Source: a virus. Taken from it: 22,611 nucleotides of DNA. This document shows positions 5,712-15,800 of the stretch, in pieces. Location: positions 1 through 22,611 of IMG/VR virus record IMGVR_UViG_3300032294_002594. One strand, written 5' to 3'. The notes under the pieces are model-generated. The model did not search any database. It saw nothing but the letters and a program-made list of their open reading frames with translations, and was not told where the DNA came from. Position 1 is the first letter of the stretch. Every line of letters starts with the position of its first letter. The translations under genes were made by a program, and so were the position numbers.

Positions 5712-8700
5712 TTATGTGAAAGTAAAATTATCCGTTGATTCAACTTCACCACCTGTTGTAATTATTTTTATCTTACCACTTACTTTATTTTGTGGGACAA
5801 ATTTAATTTTTGTCTGAGTATTTAAGGTTATTTCTGTTCCTAATCCATTCAAAAGAACAATTGTTTTACCTACCAAGTTTGTACCCGTTAGTGAAATTTC
5901 AGGATTAGTAGAACCATTAATTGTTGCAGTAACAGGGTCAAACTTTGTTATTGTAGGGGGTAAACAAGTTTCTCGAGTGTCATCTTGTGTGCCCAAATTG
6001 TTTTCAGGTTTCGCACCTGCGCTTGTATCTGCCGTTGTTATTATACCACCAACGATTTTATTAATATCTTCTGTTGTCATTTGTTGTATATTCAAACTCG
6101 ACACAGTCGCCAACTTATTCATATCATTTAACGCTTCTTTCATCTTGTCTGCACCATCGTTTACAATTGAACCAGGACTGGATAAGAATATATTATAGGA
6201 CTCTTCAGTCATTCCACTTGAATTGAAAAAACAATAAAAATATTTATTTAGTCCAATTTGTGAAATTCTTTTTTTGTTTTGCTCCATTCTTGAATACAAA
6301 AATTCAAAGTATCTGTAGGTTGAATCAAAGTTTGCAAAAGGTAGAATTTCATTTCCGTCTTGAACACAACAATAAGTTTTATCGAAGAACGACTTGTAGG
6401 TTGGTACATATTCGTATTTCAAATTAATTTTGTTACAGTAATTGTTATTATATCCTATTAACTGTCCATTATCAATTTTAGATGAAATGTACGAATAAAC
6501 ATAAAAAGCTCTTTGTAATACAGGTTCAGCTGAGCCAGTTTTTGCTATCAAAAGAGAATTGATTACTTCAATCATGTTTTGTTTAGTAATCTTTGTAATT
6601 ACACTTGGAATATTGACAAATCCATTCTGTAAATAAATTGGACTTACTAAAGAGTCACAAGCGCCTAAAGTAGAAGATGTATTGTTATTGCTTGGTGAAT
6701 TGTTTACCGCTTTCTGATTATTGGTTGTGGCAATTGATTTTGTTTCTTGTATCTTATTTCTTATTTCACTCTCAATTCTAGTTAGAAGATTTTGATTAAT
6801 ACTTTGAAGGTACTTATCAATTTGAGGTAAATCGAATATACCCTGTCTAACTCCCGTAAATTGTGTTTGGAAAACACCAGGACTTATAGTGTGTTCAACA
6901 TCTGTGATTAAGTATGGTCCATAAAACATTGGAACATTTCTTAAATTGAAATACATCGCTGGTTGAATCATGGCATTTCCCAAAGATTCTACAGTACATG
7001 GATATGTTCTTTGTAAATACAAATTATATAAACTTGTATTCTGAGTTGCAGTTTGAGTACCTGAATTGATATTGATAGTATTCAAGGTTTGTTGAACACT
7101 TTCCGCAGTAGCTTTACCATTATCTTGTGATACTTGAAAAGAATAAAAAACGTTTTGATTTCTAATACCAATATCAACATTAAACCCTACACATCTATTA
7201 GATTTAGCAAAATCAGTCTTATTTTGTAAACTTTCTCGCAATGGCACTTGAGAAGATTTCCCGATGTCGAATCCATCATTCCTGTATCTGAAGTATTTGT
7301 TTTCTGGTAATGCCAAATAATTTGAAGGTTTTCCAACATAGAATCCCACTAATTTTGGTGAACTTTTCCTATAATCAACATTAAGATATGTTCCCCAAAG
7401 ACTGTTAGCAAAGTCTGAACTTCCCTCAGGCGCTCTTGTTGTTACACCGTCAACATCTTGTACGTTATAAAAATTCACGTAAGCAGGTAAGTTCATTACC
7501 GTAAATTTATTTTTCAACATTAAACTCGTGATTAAATCTTGAACCGTTTTAGTATTGTTCTCTTTAGAACTGTCCAACATTGTTTTCAAGTCAAAAATAT
7601 CAACAAGTAAAATGTCACCAATGTTTCTTGAAGCCCTGTCTAAAAATAATATGTCTTCAAAAAGAGTTTTGGACTCAAAGTCATACCCTGCAATCCATTT
7701 ATCATTGAAAGCCTTAAACATTTCATAAATGTTTACTTTTGTTTGTTGACCATCAACTACACTTGATTTAATTGTTTCTGGTACTTGACTTTGATTAAGT
7801 AATTTTTTTCTAACTAAATTCAACACCCCGTTTATAAAAAGGTCTTGAATATCTTTACACGATGCAAAATATTCTTCGAGTTGTCTCTTAACACCCAACA
7901 CAGTACTAGACTTTTGTAGTTTTTGTGTTGCATAAATTTTAATTAACGGTGAAAGTATCTGAATATTTTCAACTGTAAATTTGATATTGTTGTCTATGAA
8001 AAAATCAGTTATATATGAACCGTTGTTTTTATAAACTAATTGTGGTATGGTAGAAAAACCTACTTGTAGTTCCAACTCGAGCCACTCATTTGGATAATTT
8101 GTTTTAGATTGTTGTAAGGTTGTTGTTCCTCCTTCTGAGGGTAAGCTTCCTGTAACGTATGCATCAAATTTAATTGGGTCAACAAAAACTTGTCCAATTC
8201 CTTCAGGATACAAGTAAGAATCAAATATTCTTTTATTATAGTTTGTAGGATTACCATATCTAAAAATGACATCGTATTCCAAAAATGATATTAATTTATT
8301 TTGTATATTATTATATTGAATATTAATTGTATTTTGAAAATACAAATCATTTGGTGTGTTCGAAGAATTGAATGGTACTTTCATCATATCACTGAAGAAA
8401 GCTTGGAAATTTTTGTAAATTGAATTTTCGTCAACTCCATTCGAGTCTATTCCGTTGGTTTGAAATCCTGTTACCAAATCAGTTGCCGGTTTTGAAAAAT
8501 TCAGAAATTCAGTTTCAAATGAATCCAAAATCTTTTTTTCAAAAACAGAAAACAAATCATCAATTTTCATGTAATTGTCTAATTCTGAAAACCTGAAAGG
8601 TGTAAGTTCTTCAGGCTTCATTTTGAATACATTCAGGTATTCATCATAATTTGGTTTTTTAATTTTTTCGGAATCGAAATATCCAAAATTAGGCGCCGCC

Positions 8701-11700
8701 CAAAATAGTCTGACTGAACCGTTGAATACTGAAGGATTACCAGCGAAGGCATATCCCTGTGTCAAAGTCCCCCCATTTACCAAAGCTTGTTCTGCTTCGT
8801 TTAAATATGTACCAAAAGATGGCATCACATACATTTCTTGTATTGAAGTTGTCTCTGTTTTGCAATCCAAAGTTGTTGATGAAAATTCTATGTTTGCAGG
8901 TAAAAGAACTGACCAAGTTTTAACGTTGAACGTATTATTCCCGTTTTGTACATTTGAAATATTCGAAGAAGTAAAATTAAAAATATTTAATCCTCTGTCT
9001 ACAGCCTTTTGTATTTCATTGTCCGTATAATCTTTGAATAAATCATAACCATTATAAAAGACGTTAAAGTCATTAATTGTCTTAGGATAAAATCCTACCT
9101 CAACATTGTTGATTTGGTCAAATCCTGATTGTAATTGTATTTTTTGTTCTTGTCCATTTTTTACGTAACTGTAAGTTTTCGTAACATTTCTTGTTAAAGG
9201 GTCATATCCATCAACAAAATTATAACTACTCCAAACATCCGATAAAATATCTCCCCCTGTCTGTTTGTAGATTTTGTATCTGTGCCAAATAGAACCCATT
9301 TTCAAAATCCAAGCATAAGGTAGTTTGTGTATTGCACCATATTTTTTAAGTGTTGCAAACATGTAATTCAAATCGTCAATTGGATTTTGTAAACCCACTT
9401 CTATGTCAGCGGTGGTTGTCACTGTTGATGTTGATTTGAGTTTTTCTCTGAGACTTATTAGTGGTAATGAATTCAAGAAAAGGTAAGCAGCAGCTTTGAA
9501 TGGGTTTTGATTTGACCTTCTCCAATTATCAACTCCTTTTAATATTGAATTAACAAAGAAGGGTGTATTCAACATAGATGTTGTTGTCACAATTGGTAAT
9601 TGTCTTTGTCCTGCCACGGTCCTTGCTGGCGAGTCTGTAAAAGTATATCCTACTGTAGGAAGGAAGTCTGAGGGGAAAGTCGAGGTATAAAACTCATTAA
9701 TAAGTAATGAACTTGTAACTATTCTGTTTGGATTATTTGAATATAAATAACTAAAATTTGTAACAGGTCTTTTTACTTCGTAGTTGTCCAAATCGTTGAA
9801 ATTTGATATTACATTCCTTTGTTCAAATACTTCTAACACCTCCTTGGTGTCATATCTTTTGTTTGCTTTGTTTTGGTCATACCCCACCAAATTTGTTTCA
9901 CACCATAGGTCATTAACAAATGGATATGTATCCATAATATTCGGTTCCGTATCAGTGTTAATCACAGAAAGTAATTCATCTGTTGTGTTTGGTAAGTTCT
10001 TTTGTGGTTCCGGTCCTAACTCATTAAGTTGTAATAATGAAAAAGAATTATCCGTTAATGTTCTAAGATAAGGTGTGACAAAAAAATCTCTAATGAAATC
10101 TTGCCATGACCTACCTGTCCCTTGGTTAGAAAACCCCCTTAAGGTGTTGAGATAGTTATTGGCGGTAATATCATAATTTTTTAACTTATATGTTAGATAA
10201 GGACTACTAAGACCTATACTTAACTCTATATTTTGACTTTCTAAATCTTGTAAGAGAGTCACCAATGATGTTTTTTTATTTTGAGGTGTTCTACCTAATC
10301 CAGTAAAATATGCCGTAACGAACTGTCTTTCCCAAATCTCATAGAAAAATTTCAGTTCATCTTTGTTTCTATATGCAATATCCAATTGTGGATATTCTAT
10401 TGCATTTATATTGATTAAGTTTGTTTCATTTGAAGTGTTCAAAGGTGGTTGTGATATTGGGGGGTCAAATTTTTGAGTCAATCCTTTTAAGTATTCTTCA
10501 ACAAATTCAACCTCGGGCCATTTGTCATACCTATCTCCCTTTGTTATATCTACCACTGAAGGGTCTCCCAAATATTTCAACTGAAATCTTCCTTCTATAT
10601 CTCTATTACTTTCAACAAAGAACTGCGGCCATGGATAAACAACGTCTCTTGTATTATCTAAAGGGGAACTTGAAATGTTACTTATTCCAACATTCTCTTT
10701 CAAATCTGAACTTTGAACGGAATATTGATTTCCATACACCGTTTTTCTCACAGGGTCATCTCTTAACTGCCAAGCCTTTGAATGGACTTCATCCATTAAC
10801 CTCAAAAACCCTTCCGTAGTTGCCATGATGATTCCAACAATGTTTCTTATTGAAGGTCTAAATCCTATACCTTGTTTTGGGTCTTCAATCTTTTTTGATA
10901 GTTCTGTTGTTATAAATGATTCGTACTCAGCTTGTTTACGGTTCGCGCTAGTTTCCATAACCTGTAGTTTCTGTATGAAACCATCAAAATCAAAAACAGG
11001 TCCAAACACTATAGTTTCTTTCCCACTAGAGTCTACTTCCTTATATCCGGTAAAAAGATTTTTTCTTTGTTGTTTATAATTTTGTATCTCAGGTGAATCA
11101 ACTGATTTTGCAAATATACCCTTTTGTTCCGCACTCTTCAATAAGTCAACATTTGCCGTATCGAAATTTGTTGACACTATCGTATCATATCTGACAGGAT
11201 TTACAATCGGAAACTTTCCTCTTTTTCCCAAAGTTCCAACGTTTGCCAAACTTGCGGTATTATCATTTATAATTTGTTTTAATTCTTCAAGAGCTGTGTT
11301 TTTTTCTGTTACGTTGAAACTATTCTCTTTGAACGTATAAATTTTACTTCCGTTTTTGAGTATTATTGGTGCTGGGTCAACCCATTGTGAAAACCAAGAA
11401 TCTTCCGAAGTTAAAACTTGGTCCACATATTTTTTCAATTCCTCTTTATAATTCCTACAATCTGTTAAAGGTTGTACATCAGCCTCTGTGAAAAGTTTCA
11501 TAATCCTTGTCTCAAAAGTTTGTACAATGTCTATCAATTGGTAGAATGTTATTTCAGGAAAGTCTTTCGGTAATAATCCTTTTGCTTTGTATTCGCTATA
11601 TACCTCAACAATTTTTTCATAACCTTTCTCTGTCACCAAAGAACTAACAATTTGATTATTTGTTGTGGTCGTTGGTTGAGGTTGGTTATTTCCTGTTGCC

Positions 11701-12554
11701 CTTGCATCTCTTTGGAGGTTTTCGGTGGGATTAGAATTGGTGGTTGTATTAAATCTAGTAGAGTACATGTGTGGCGCCGCCAACAAATGTTGCATTTGCA
11801 CTTCATTTAGAATGCCAAATTTGAATCCCTGCAATTCTAAATTTACTTGGTAGTTTCCGCTGAAAGTATTAAATCTTGCATTGAAACTTTTTAAGTTAAG
11901 TTGGTACCTGATGGCCTGTCCGAAATAACCTTTTAGAGTTAAATAAAACGGTGGGTAGGGAAGATTGAAAAATGCTGCATACGGGGATTGGTCACCTAAA
12001 GAAAATAGTGCTCTTCCTTGAACATCCTCCATTGTAATTGAAACAGTTGGTATAAAAGAACTTGTTAGTTTTACTAATATACTTGTTATACCTAGCATCC
12101 CATTATCAACACTTCCATCAATACCATTTGTTTTAATTCCACTTTTATTATAGGATTCTTTACGATTTGGAGATTGAATTGTTGTTTCTGTCTTTTGATT
12201 AGCTCCCATTCCATATTTACCATTCGGGTCAGTGGCTGTAGTATTTCTCCCTGTAAGTTCGTCGTAATAAGTTGTTCCGAAATAGTCTTTCTTGTTAGGT
12301 CCTAAAAAGTTAATTTTGGCAATGGAAACTGTTCTACTAGTGTCTTGTGGACTTCCTCCTACCGCTAGCTTTGTTCTTGGTAAAACTTCAGCTTCGAGAT
12401 TAGCAAACATAACCAAGTTCTCATGGTCGACCAATCTTTCTTTAATATTTCCTTGATAATCGGTGGTCTTGTTTGGGTCGACAATGATTATGTTATCGTA
12501 ATCATACTCAACCAAAATGTTTCCAGAATTATCTGGTTGTAAATTACCTACCAT
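5712..12554 (-). CDS. Giant baseplate hub-like protein (2280 residues) with C-terminal IPT/TIG domain
   Basis: This is probably the central baseplate hub that joins tube and spike, fused to extra modules. Residues about 150-265 (PYAAFFNLPYPPFYLTLKGY, then ARFNTFSGNYQVNLE) resemble hub beta-barrel domains of the gp27/gpD type. Residues about 1840-1905 (FYGPYLITDVEHTISPGVF, then TQFTGVRQG) resemble the segment that closes the hub fold in late-control-D proteins. A Q/P/T/N-rich linker lies near 280-302. Residues about 1965-2090 form a separate, cysteine-containing domain with GYNNNYCNK. The last 84 residues (PPTITKFDPVTATINGS...) look like an IPT/TIG immunoglobulin-like domain. It is far longer than T4 gp27 (391) or gp5 (575). 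The start overlaps the LysM-like gene by 11 bases, indicating coupling. I can support hub-like function only moderately; a mixed hub/wedge role is possible. Confidence 0.72.
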   Translation of the reverse strand: MVGNLQPDNSGNILVEYDYDNIIIVDPNKTTDYQGNIKERLVDHENLVMFANLEAEVLPRTKLAVGGSPQDTSRTVSIAKINFLGPNKKDYFGTTYYDELTGRNTTATDPNGKYGMGANQKTETTIQSPNRKESYNKSGIKTNGIDGSVDNGMLGITSILVKLTSSFIPTVSITMEDVQGRALFSLGDQSPYAAFFNLPYPPFYLTLKGYFGQAIRYQLNLKSFNARFNTFSGNYQVNLELQGFKFGILNEVQMQHLLAAPHMYSTRFNTTTNSNPTENLQRDARATGNNQPQPTTTTNNQIVSSLVTEKGYEKIVEVYSEYKAKGLLPKDFPEITFYQLIDIVQTFETRIMKLFTEADVQPLTDCRNYKEELKKYVDQVLTSEDSWFSQWVDPAPIILKNGSKIYTFKENSFNVTEKNTALEELKQIINDNTASLANVGTLGKRGKFPIVNPVRYDTIVSTNFDTANVDLLKSAEQKGIFAKSVDSPEIQNYKQQRKNLFTGYKEVDSSGKETIVFGPVFDFDGFIQKLQVMETSANRKQAEYESFITTELSKKIEDPKQGIGFRPSIRNIVGIIMATTEGFLRLMDEVHSKAWQLRDDPVRKTVYGNQYSVQSSDLKENVGISNISSSPLDNTRDVVYPWPQFFVESNRDIEGRFQLKYLGDPSVVDITKGDRYDKWPEVEFVEEYLKGLTQKFDPPISQPPLNTSNETNLININAIEYPQLDIAYRNKDELKFFYEIWERQFVTAYFTGLGRTPQNKKTSLVTLLQDLESQNIELSIGLSSPYLTYKLKNYDITANNYLNTLRGFSNQGTGRSWQDFIRDFFVTPYLRTLTDNSFSLLQLNELGPEPQKNLPNTTDELLSVINTDTEPNIMDTYPFVNDLWCETNLVGYDQNKANKRYDTKEVLEVFEQRNVISNFNDLDNYEVKRPVTNFSYLYSNNPNRIVTSSLLINEFYTSTFPSDFLPTVGYTFTDSPARTVAGQRQLPIVTTTSMLNTPFFVNSILKGVDNWRRSNQNPFKAAAYLFLNSLPLISLREKLKSTSTVTTTADIEVGLQNPIDDLNYMFATLKKYGAIHKLPYAWILKMGSIWHRYKIYKQTGGDILSDVWSSYNFVDGYDPLTRNVTKTYSYVKNGQEQKIQLQSGFDQINNVEVGFYPKTINDFNVFYNGYDLFKDYTDNEIQKAVDRGLNIFNFTSSNISNVQNGNNTFNVKTWSVLLPANIEFSSTTLDCKTETTSIQEMYVMPSFGTYLNEAEQALVNGGTLTQGYAFAGNPSVFNGSVRLFWAAPNFGYFDSEKIKKPNYDEYLNVFKMKPEELTPFRFSELDNYMKIDDLFSVFEKKILDSFETEFLNFSKPATDLVTGFQTNGIDSNGVDENSIYKNFQAFFSDMMKVPFNSSNTPNDLYFQNTINIQYNNIQNKLISFLEYDVIFRYGNPTNYNKRIFDSYLYPEGIGQVFVDPIKFDAYVTGSLPSEGGTTTLQQSKTNYPNEWLELELQVGFSTIPQLVYKNNGSYITDFFIDNNIKFTVENIQILSPLIKIYATQKLQKSSTVLGVKRQLEEYFASCKDIQDLFINGVLNLVRKKLLNQSQVPETIKSSVVDGQQTKVNIYEMFKAFNDKWIAGYDFESKTLFEDILFLDRASRNIGDILLVDIFDLKTMLDSSKENNTKTVQDLITSLMLKNKFTVMNLPAYVNFYNVQDVDGVTTRAPEGSSDFANSLWGTYLNVDYRKSSPKLVGFYVGKPSNYLALPENKYFRYRNDGFDIGKSSQVPLRESLQNKTDFAKSNRCVGFNVDIGIRNQNVFYSFQVSQDNGKATAESVQQTLNTININSGTQTATQNTSLYNLYLQRTYPCTVESLGNAMIQPAMYFNLRNVPMFYGPYLITDVEHTISPGVFQTQFTGVRQGIFDLPQIDKYLQSINQNLLTRIESEIRNKIQETKSIATTNNQKAVNNSPSNNNTSSTLGACDSLVSPIYLQNGFVNIPSVITKITKQNMIEVINSLLIAKTGSAEPVLQRAFYVYSYISSKIDNGQLIGYNNNYCNKINLKYEYVPTYKSFFDKTYCCVQDGNEILPFANFDSTYRYFEFLYSRMEQNKKRISQIGLNKYFYCFFNSSGMTEESYNIFLSSPGSIVNDGADKMKEALNDMNKLATVSSLNIQQMTTEDINKIVGGIITTADTSAGAKPENNLGTQDDTRETCLPPTITKFDPVTATINGSTNPEISLTGTNLVGKTIVLLNGLGTEITLNTQTKIKFVPQNKVSGKIKIITTGGEVESTDNFTFT

Positions 12555-12867
12555 AATAATAAAAATAATTTTCTAAAGCACCTTTATAGTCTTGTAATGA
12601 TGTTACTAATGGATATGGAATTGTCAATATCGCACCATCATATATATTTGTTTCCAATCCTCCAAACTCTGGGTTTGCCTGTAATATTAACCAACCAAAA
12701 TAGGGTGTACCATAAAACTCTTGTGAAACTTTATCCAATCTACTTCTTGCAACTTTATAGACATAATTTTTATCAGAAGTTTTTCTTGGAAGGAATACAA
12801 AAGGTACTACGGTCTGCTGACCGTTTATTAAAAAATCATTATATCTGTTATAATATGCAAATGCCAT
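12544..12867 (-). CDS. LysM-like baseplate protein (gp53-like)
   Basis: This 107-residue protein has a LysM-like core at about 35-87: VYKVARSRLDKVSQEFYG, then GWLILQANPE, then YDGAILTIPYP. This is the usual order of a start-up strand, YG, an N-P turn and a final IP strand. LysM folds occur in baseplate parts of contractile tails, such as T4 gp53 and the small LysM protein next to the hub gene in Mu-like phages, where they join proteins rather than bind cell wall. T4 gp53 is longer (196). The ATG overlaps the stop of the 1665-residue gene by one base (TAATG), and its own end overlaps the hub-like gene, so all three are probably translationally coupled. The C-terminal YFYYYGR is aromatic-rich. 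Confidence 0.75.
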   Translation of the reverse strand: MAFAYYNRYNDFLINGQQTVVPFVFLPRKTSDKNYVYKVARSRLDKVSQEFYGTPYFGWLILQANPEFGGLETNIYDGAILTIPYPLVTSLQDYKGALENYFYYYGR

Positions 12868-15800
12868 TAGTTAAGTTTTGATTTACTTATATATATCGAA
12901 CCACTAGGTCCTGATGATGCGTCATTAAATGTTTCAGTATTAGTATTATTATTTGTAGTATTTGCAAGTGAAACAATATAGTTTTGTCGAGCTTCTTTGT
13001 ATGTATCCTCCGAAGTGTTCGGTAAATTTGAATAGGTTAATTTCCTTTCTGTTGTTTTATTGATTGCAGTATAGTTTAGGAAGTTTCTTAATTGTCCTCG
13101 TTCTATACTATCAAGAAAATCTGTTGCAAGTTTGTTTTCTTCCTCAAATCCGGGTTTACAAGTTTTAATCCAATAATCATCGAAAATCTGAGAAAGATTG
13201 GGATTACTGTTTTCCATCAGAGTTGAATTTGATAATACGTTTCCAATTAAAGAATCTTTGAATGATTGATACTTTTTATCGTCAACAATTTCTTGATTGA
13301 ATATCATATATTGATACTTGACAGATGCATCGTTAAAAATTGGATTATTAGAAATGGAAATAAATCCTTCTTGTGCCGAATATTTTTTGTTTACAGGTTG
13401 AACCAACCTATTAACCGTGCTCTTTCCTGTGGATGTTGAAGTAAAATTAGTTTCTTTAGTAGTTTCAATATAATAATTTCTCAAGAATTCTTCGGTTGTA
13501 TTTTTGTCTTGAACCAATACATTAAGACTATTTCCTGTTGTATAATATGCGAATGGTTCCCCTTTTTTATTTTGTAGTCCATCAGTACCTGAAATTAATT
13601 CCGCCAAATCAAATCTTCCAAATGTTATAATTAAAAGTCTTTGTAAATCTTTATAGTACTTTTGTTGCGTAAGGACAACATCCTGAATAATTTTTGATAA
13701 TGAATTTTCAAACCCGTTTTGTTTTGTTGTAACAAGATTGCTGTAGTTTTGTTTTATTTGTCTTAAAACTTTATCTGATAGATTTTTGTTAGTCATCATA
13801 AAACTCAAGTAGGCGTCTGTGTCACTTGATATTTCTATATTATATTGTGTGAAAACACCGACTATATTTTGTTGGTAATCCAAGGGTTTTCCAAAAAAAT
13901 ATTCATTTTCAGAGTTTATTTCAGGAATTCTACCTTTGGTATATCCTCTTCCATAAGACCAAAGTTGTCTGATACCTTCATTGTATTGTGAAAGTACTTC
14001 TCTATTTTTATTAAAAATTGTATTAAAATAAGTTTGAGTTTCATCAACAAATGATGAGATGAAATTTGTATATGACACGTCTCCTGTTGTACCACTTTCT
14101 GAATTCACTGATGTTAAAACTTCACCAATAAAAGAGTCATTATTTTGTCCGTTATTATTTTGTGTTGGATTTGTTGAAGGTTGTTGAGGTATTGCATATA
14201 ATGCTTGAAATTCTTTATCAAGTTGGTCAAGACTAAAATCAGTAACATCCGCTCTGTCATCATACACTTCTGTATTTGCATAGAAGTTAAATGACAAAGC
14301 GTTTTGTATTCTGTCGATAGCCTCTTTAATACCACTTCCTCCAATAAACTTGAACGATAAAGTTACATTTGCAATCATCGGTTGTATACCAATTCCTTCG
14401 GGATTCAAATCCAAATTTTCGTACTGTAATTGTAAACTATCTGGAATTATTTTCGTGTTGAAAAAATCACCAATTCTGAGTACTAAGACTGGAGGTGCCC
14501 CAAACGCAGTATTAACCGCATTATCGTATTGTAAAGTTTCTTTCCCATTTATCGATTTTACAACAGGTATTGTTTCTCCCGGTCTCATACATTGTTGTAA
14601 AAATGTAAGTCTCGAGTTAAGTCCCTCAGGTGTTGTTGAGTGAAATGCTGGATTGAAAAATTTCAATTTATCTTTCAAGTTGTCATAAACCATTGGTGTG
14701 TCTTCCTTAATTGACTCAAAATAATCACACTCTGTCATCAAAAGTCTTAAAACTCTTTTTGAAATATTGTCTCTAAACCCTTTTCTTTCCACAAAAGCGG
14801 TTACTGGTACGGTAGTTTTTGTTATATTTTGAACAAAAGGTTGTTCTTGTTCTGGTGGAACAGAGTTTGCAGATGCTTTAGGTTTTAACTCAATTGATTT
14901 TATTGCAACTCTTCTACAAGCCATTGCATTAACCGTATTAATTCCGTTGTTTACCGCTAGAGAATCTTGTTCTCCACAGTTGTATTTTTCTCCCCACCCA
15001 GTACCCTTCTTAACAGTTACACTACTCTCTCCTTGTGCGTTTTGAGTAAACGAGACGTTAAAATTTGGTATTTTACTTAATACTGATTTAGCACTTAAGT
15101 TAGGAAAATAATTTTTTATATATTCTTGTACAGACCTAACTCTATTATCAGAAAGTTCAATATTATAATTTTGTGAACTTGGTGAAGAAGTTGTACCAAC
15201 CAAATTAAATTCAACAGAAGATATTGTTCCATTAACCGCCAATTCATAAATCTTACTTAATTTTTCATTAATGGAAGAAAAATTTGGTTCAATAACAGTA
15301 TCGAAGAATTGAGACACCGCATCCCCATCACTTACAGGATTTGTCGTAGTAGGTGCATAATTAATAATTTGTTGTTTAGATGCGATATAGGAATTATAAT
15401 AAAAACTATATGGTGAAACTGTAATCCCTAAATTACCACCTGGAACATCATTTTCAAAATAGAAACCGAGACCTTGTATTTCATCTTTCAACCCATCTAA
15501 GTTTAAGTTTGGTGACTGTGCAATGGGCATTGTTGAGTTGTTAGTTGTATTATATCCTGTTTGTAAATTTTTTTTAACCCAATCGACTTGTTCTATTGAC
15601 AATTGACCTTGGTTCAATTCTTGTTGAATTATATATAAATCATTAGGGTTTGCTAATGGATATTTTTTTGCCAACTCGTAAAGGTCATATTTCAAACAAC
15701 CAGCAAAAAATGAATCAATTTTTGAATTTATTTTTTCTCTGTCGTTCTCACTATTCAATACTTTATTAACAATAAGATTCAAAATTGAAGGGTGGTCAAC

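Noticed and set aside
12597-12881. Plus-strand ORFs of 60-150 codons across the window (for example 12597-12881, 16234-16659, 18706-19164)
   Set aside because: All lie opposite strongly supported minus-strand genes, and their translations show no recognisable pattern. They are expected shadows of long ORFs.
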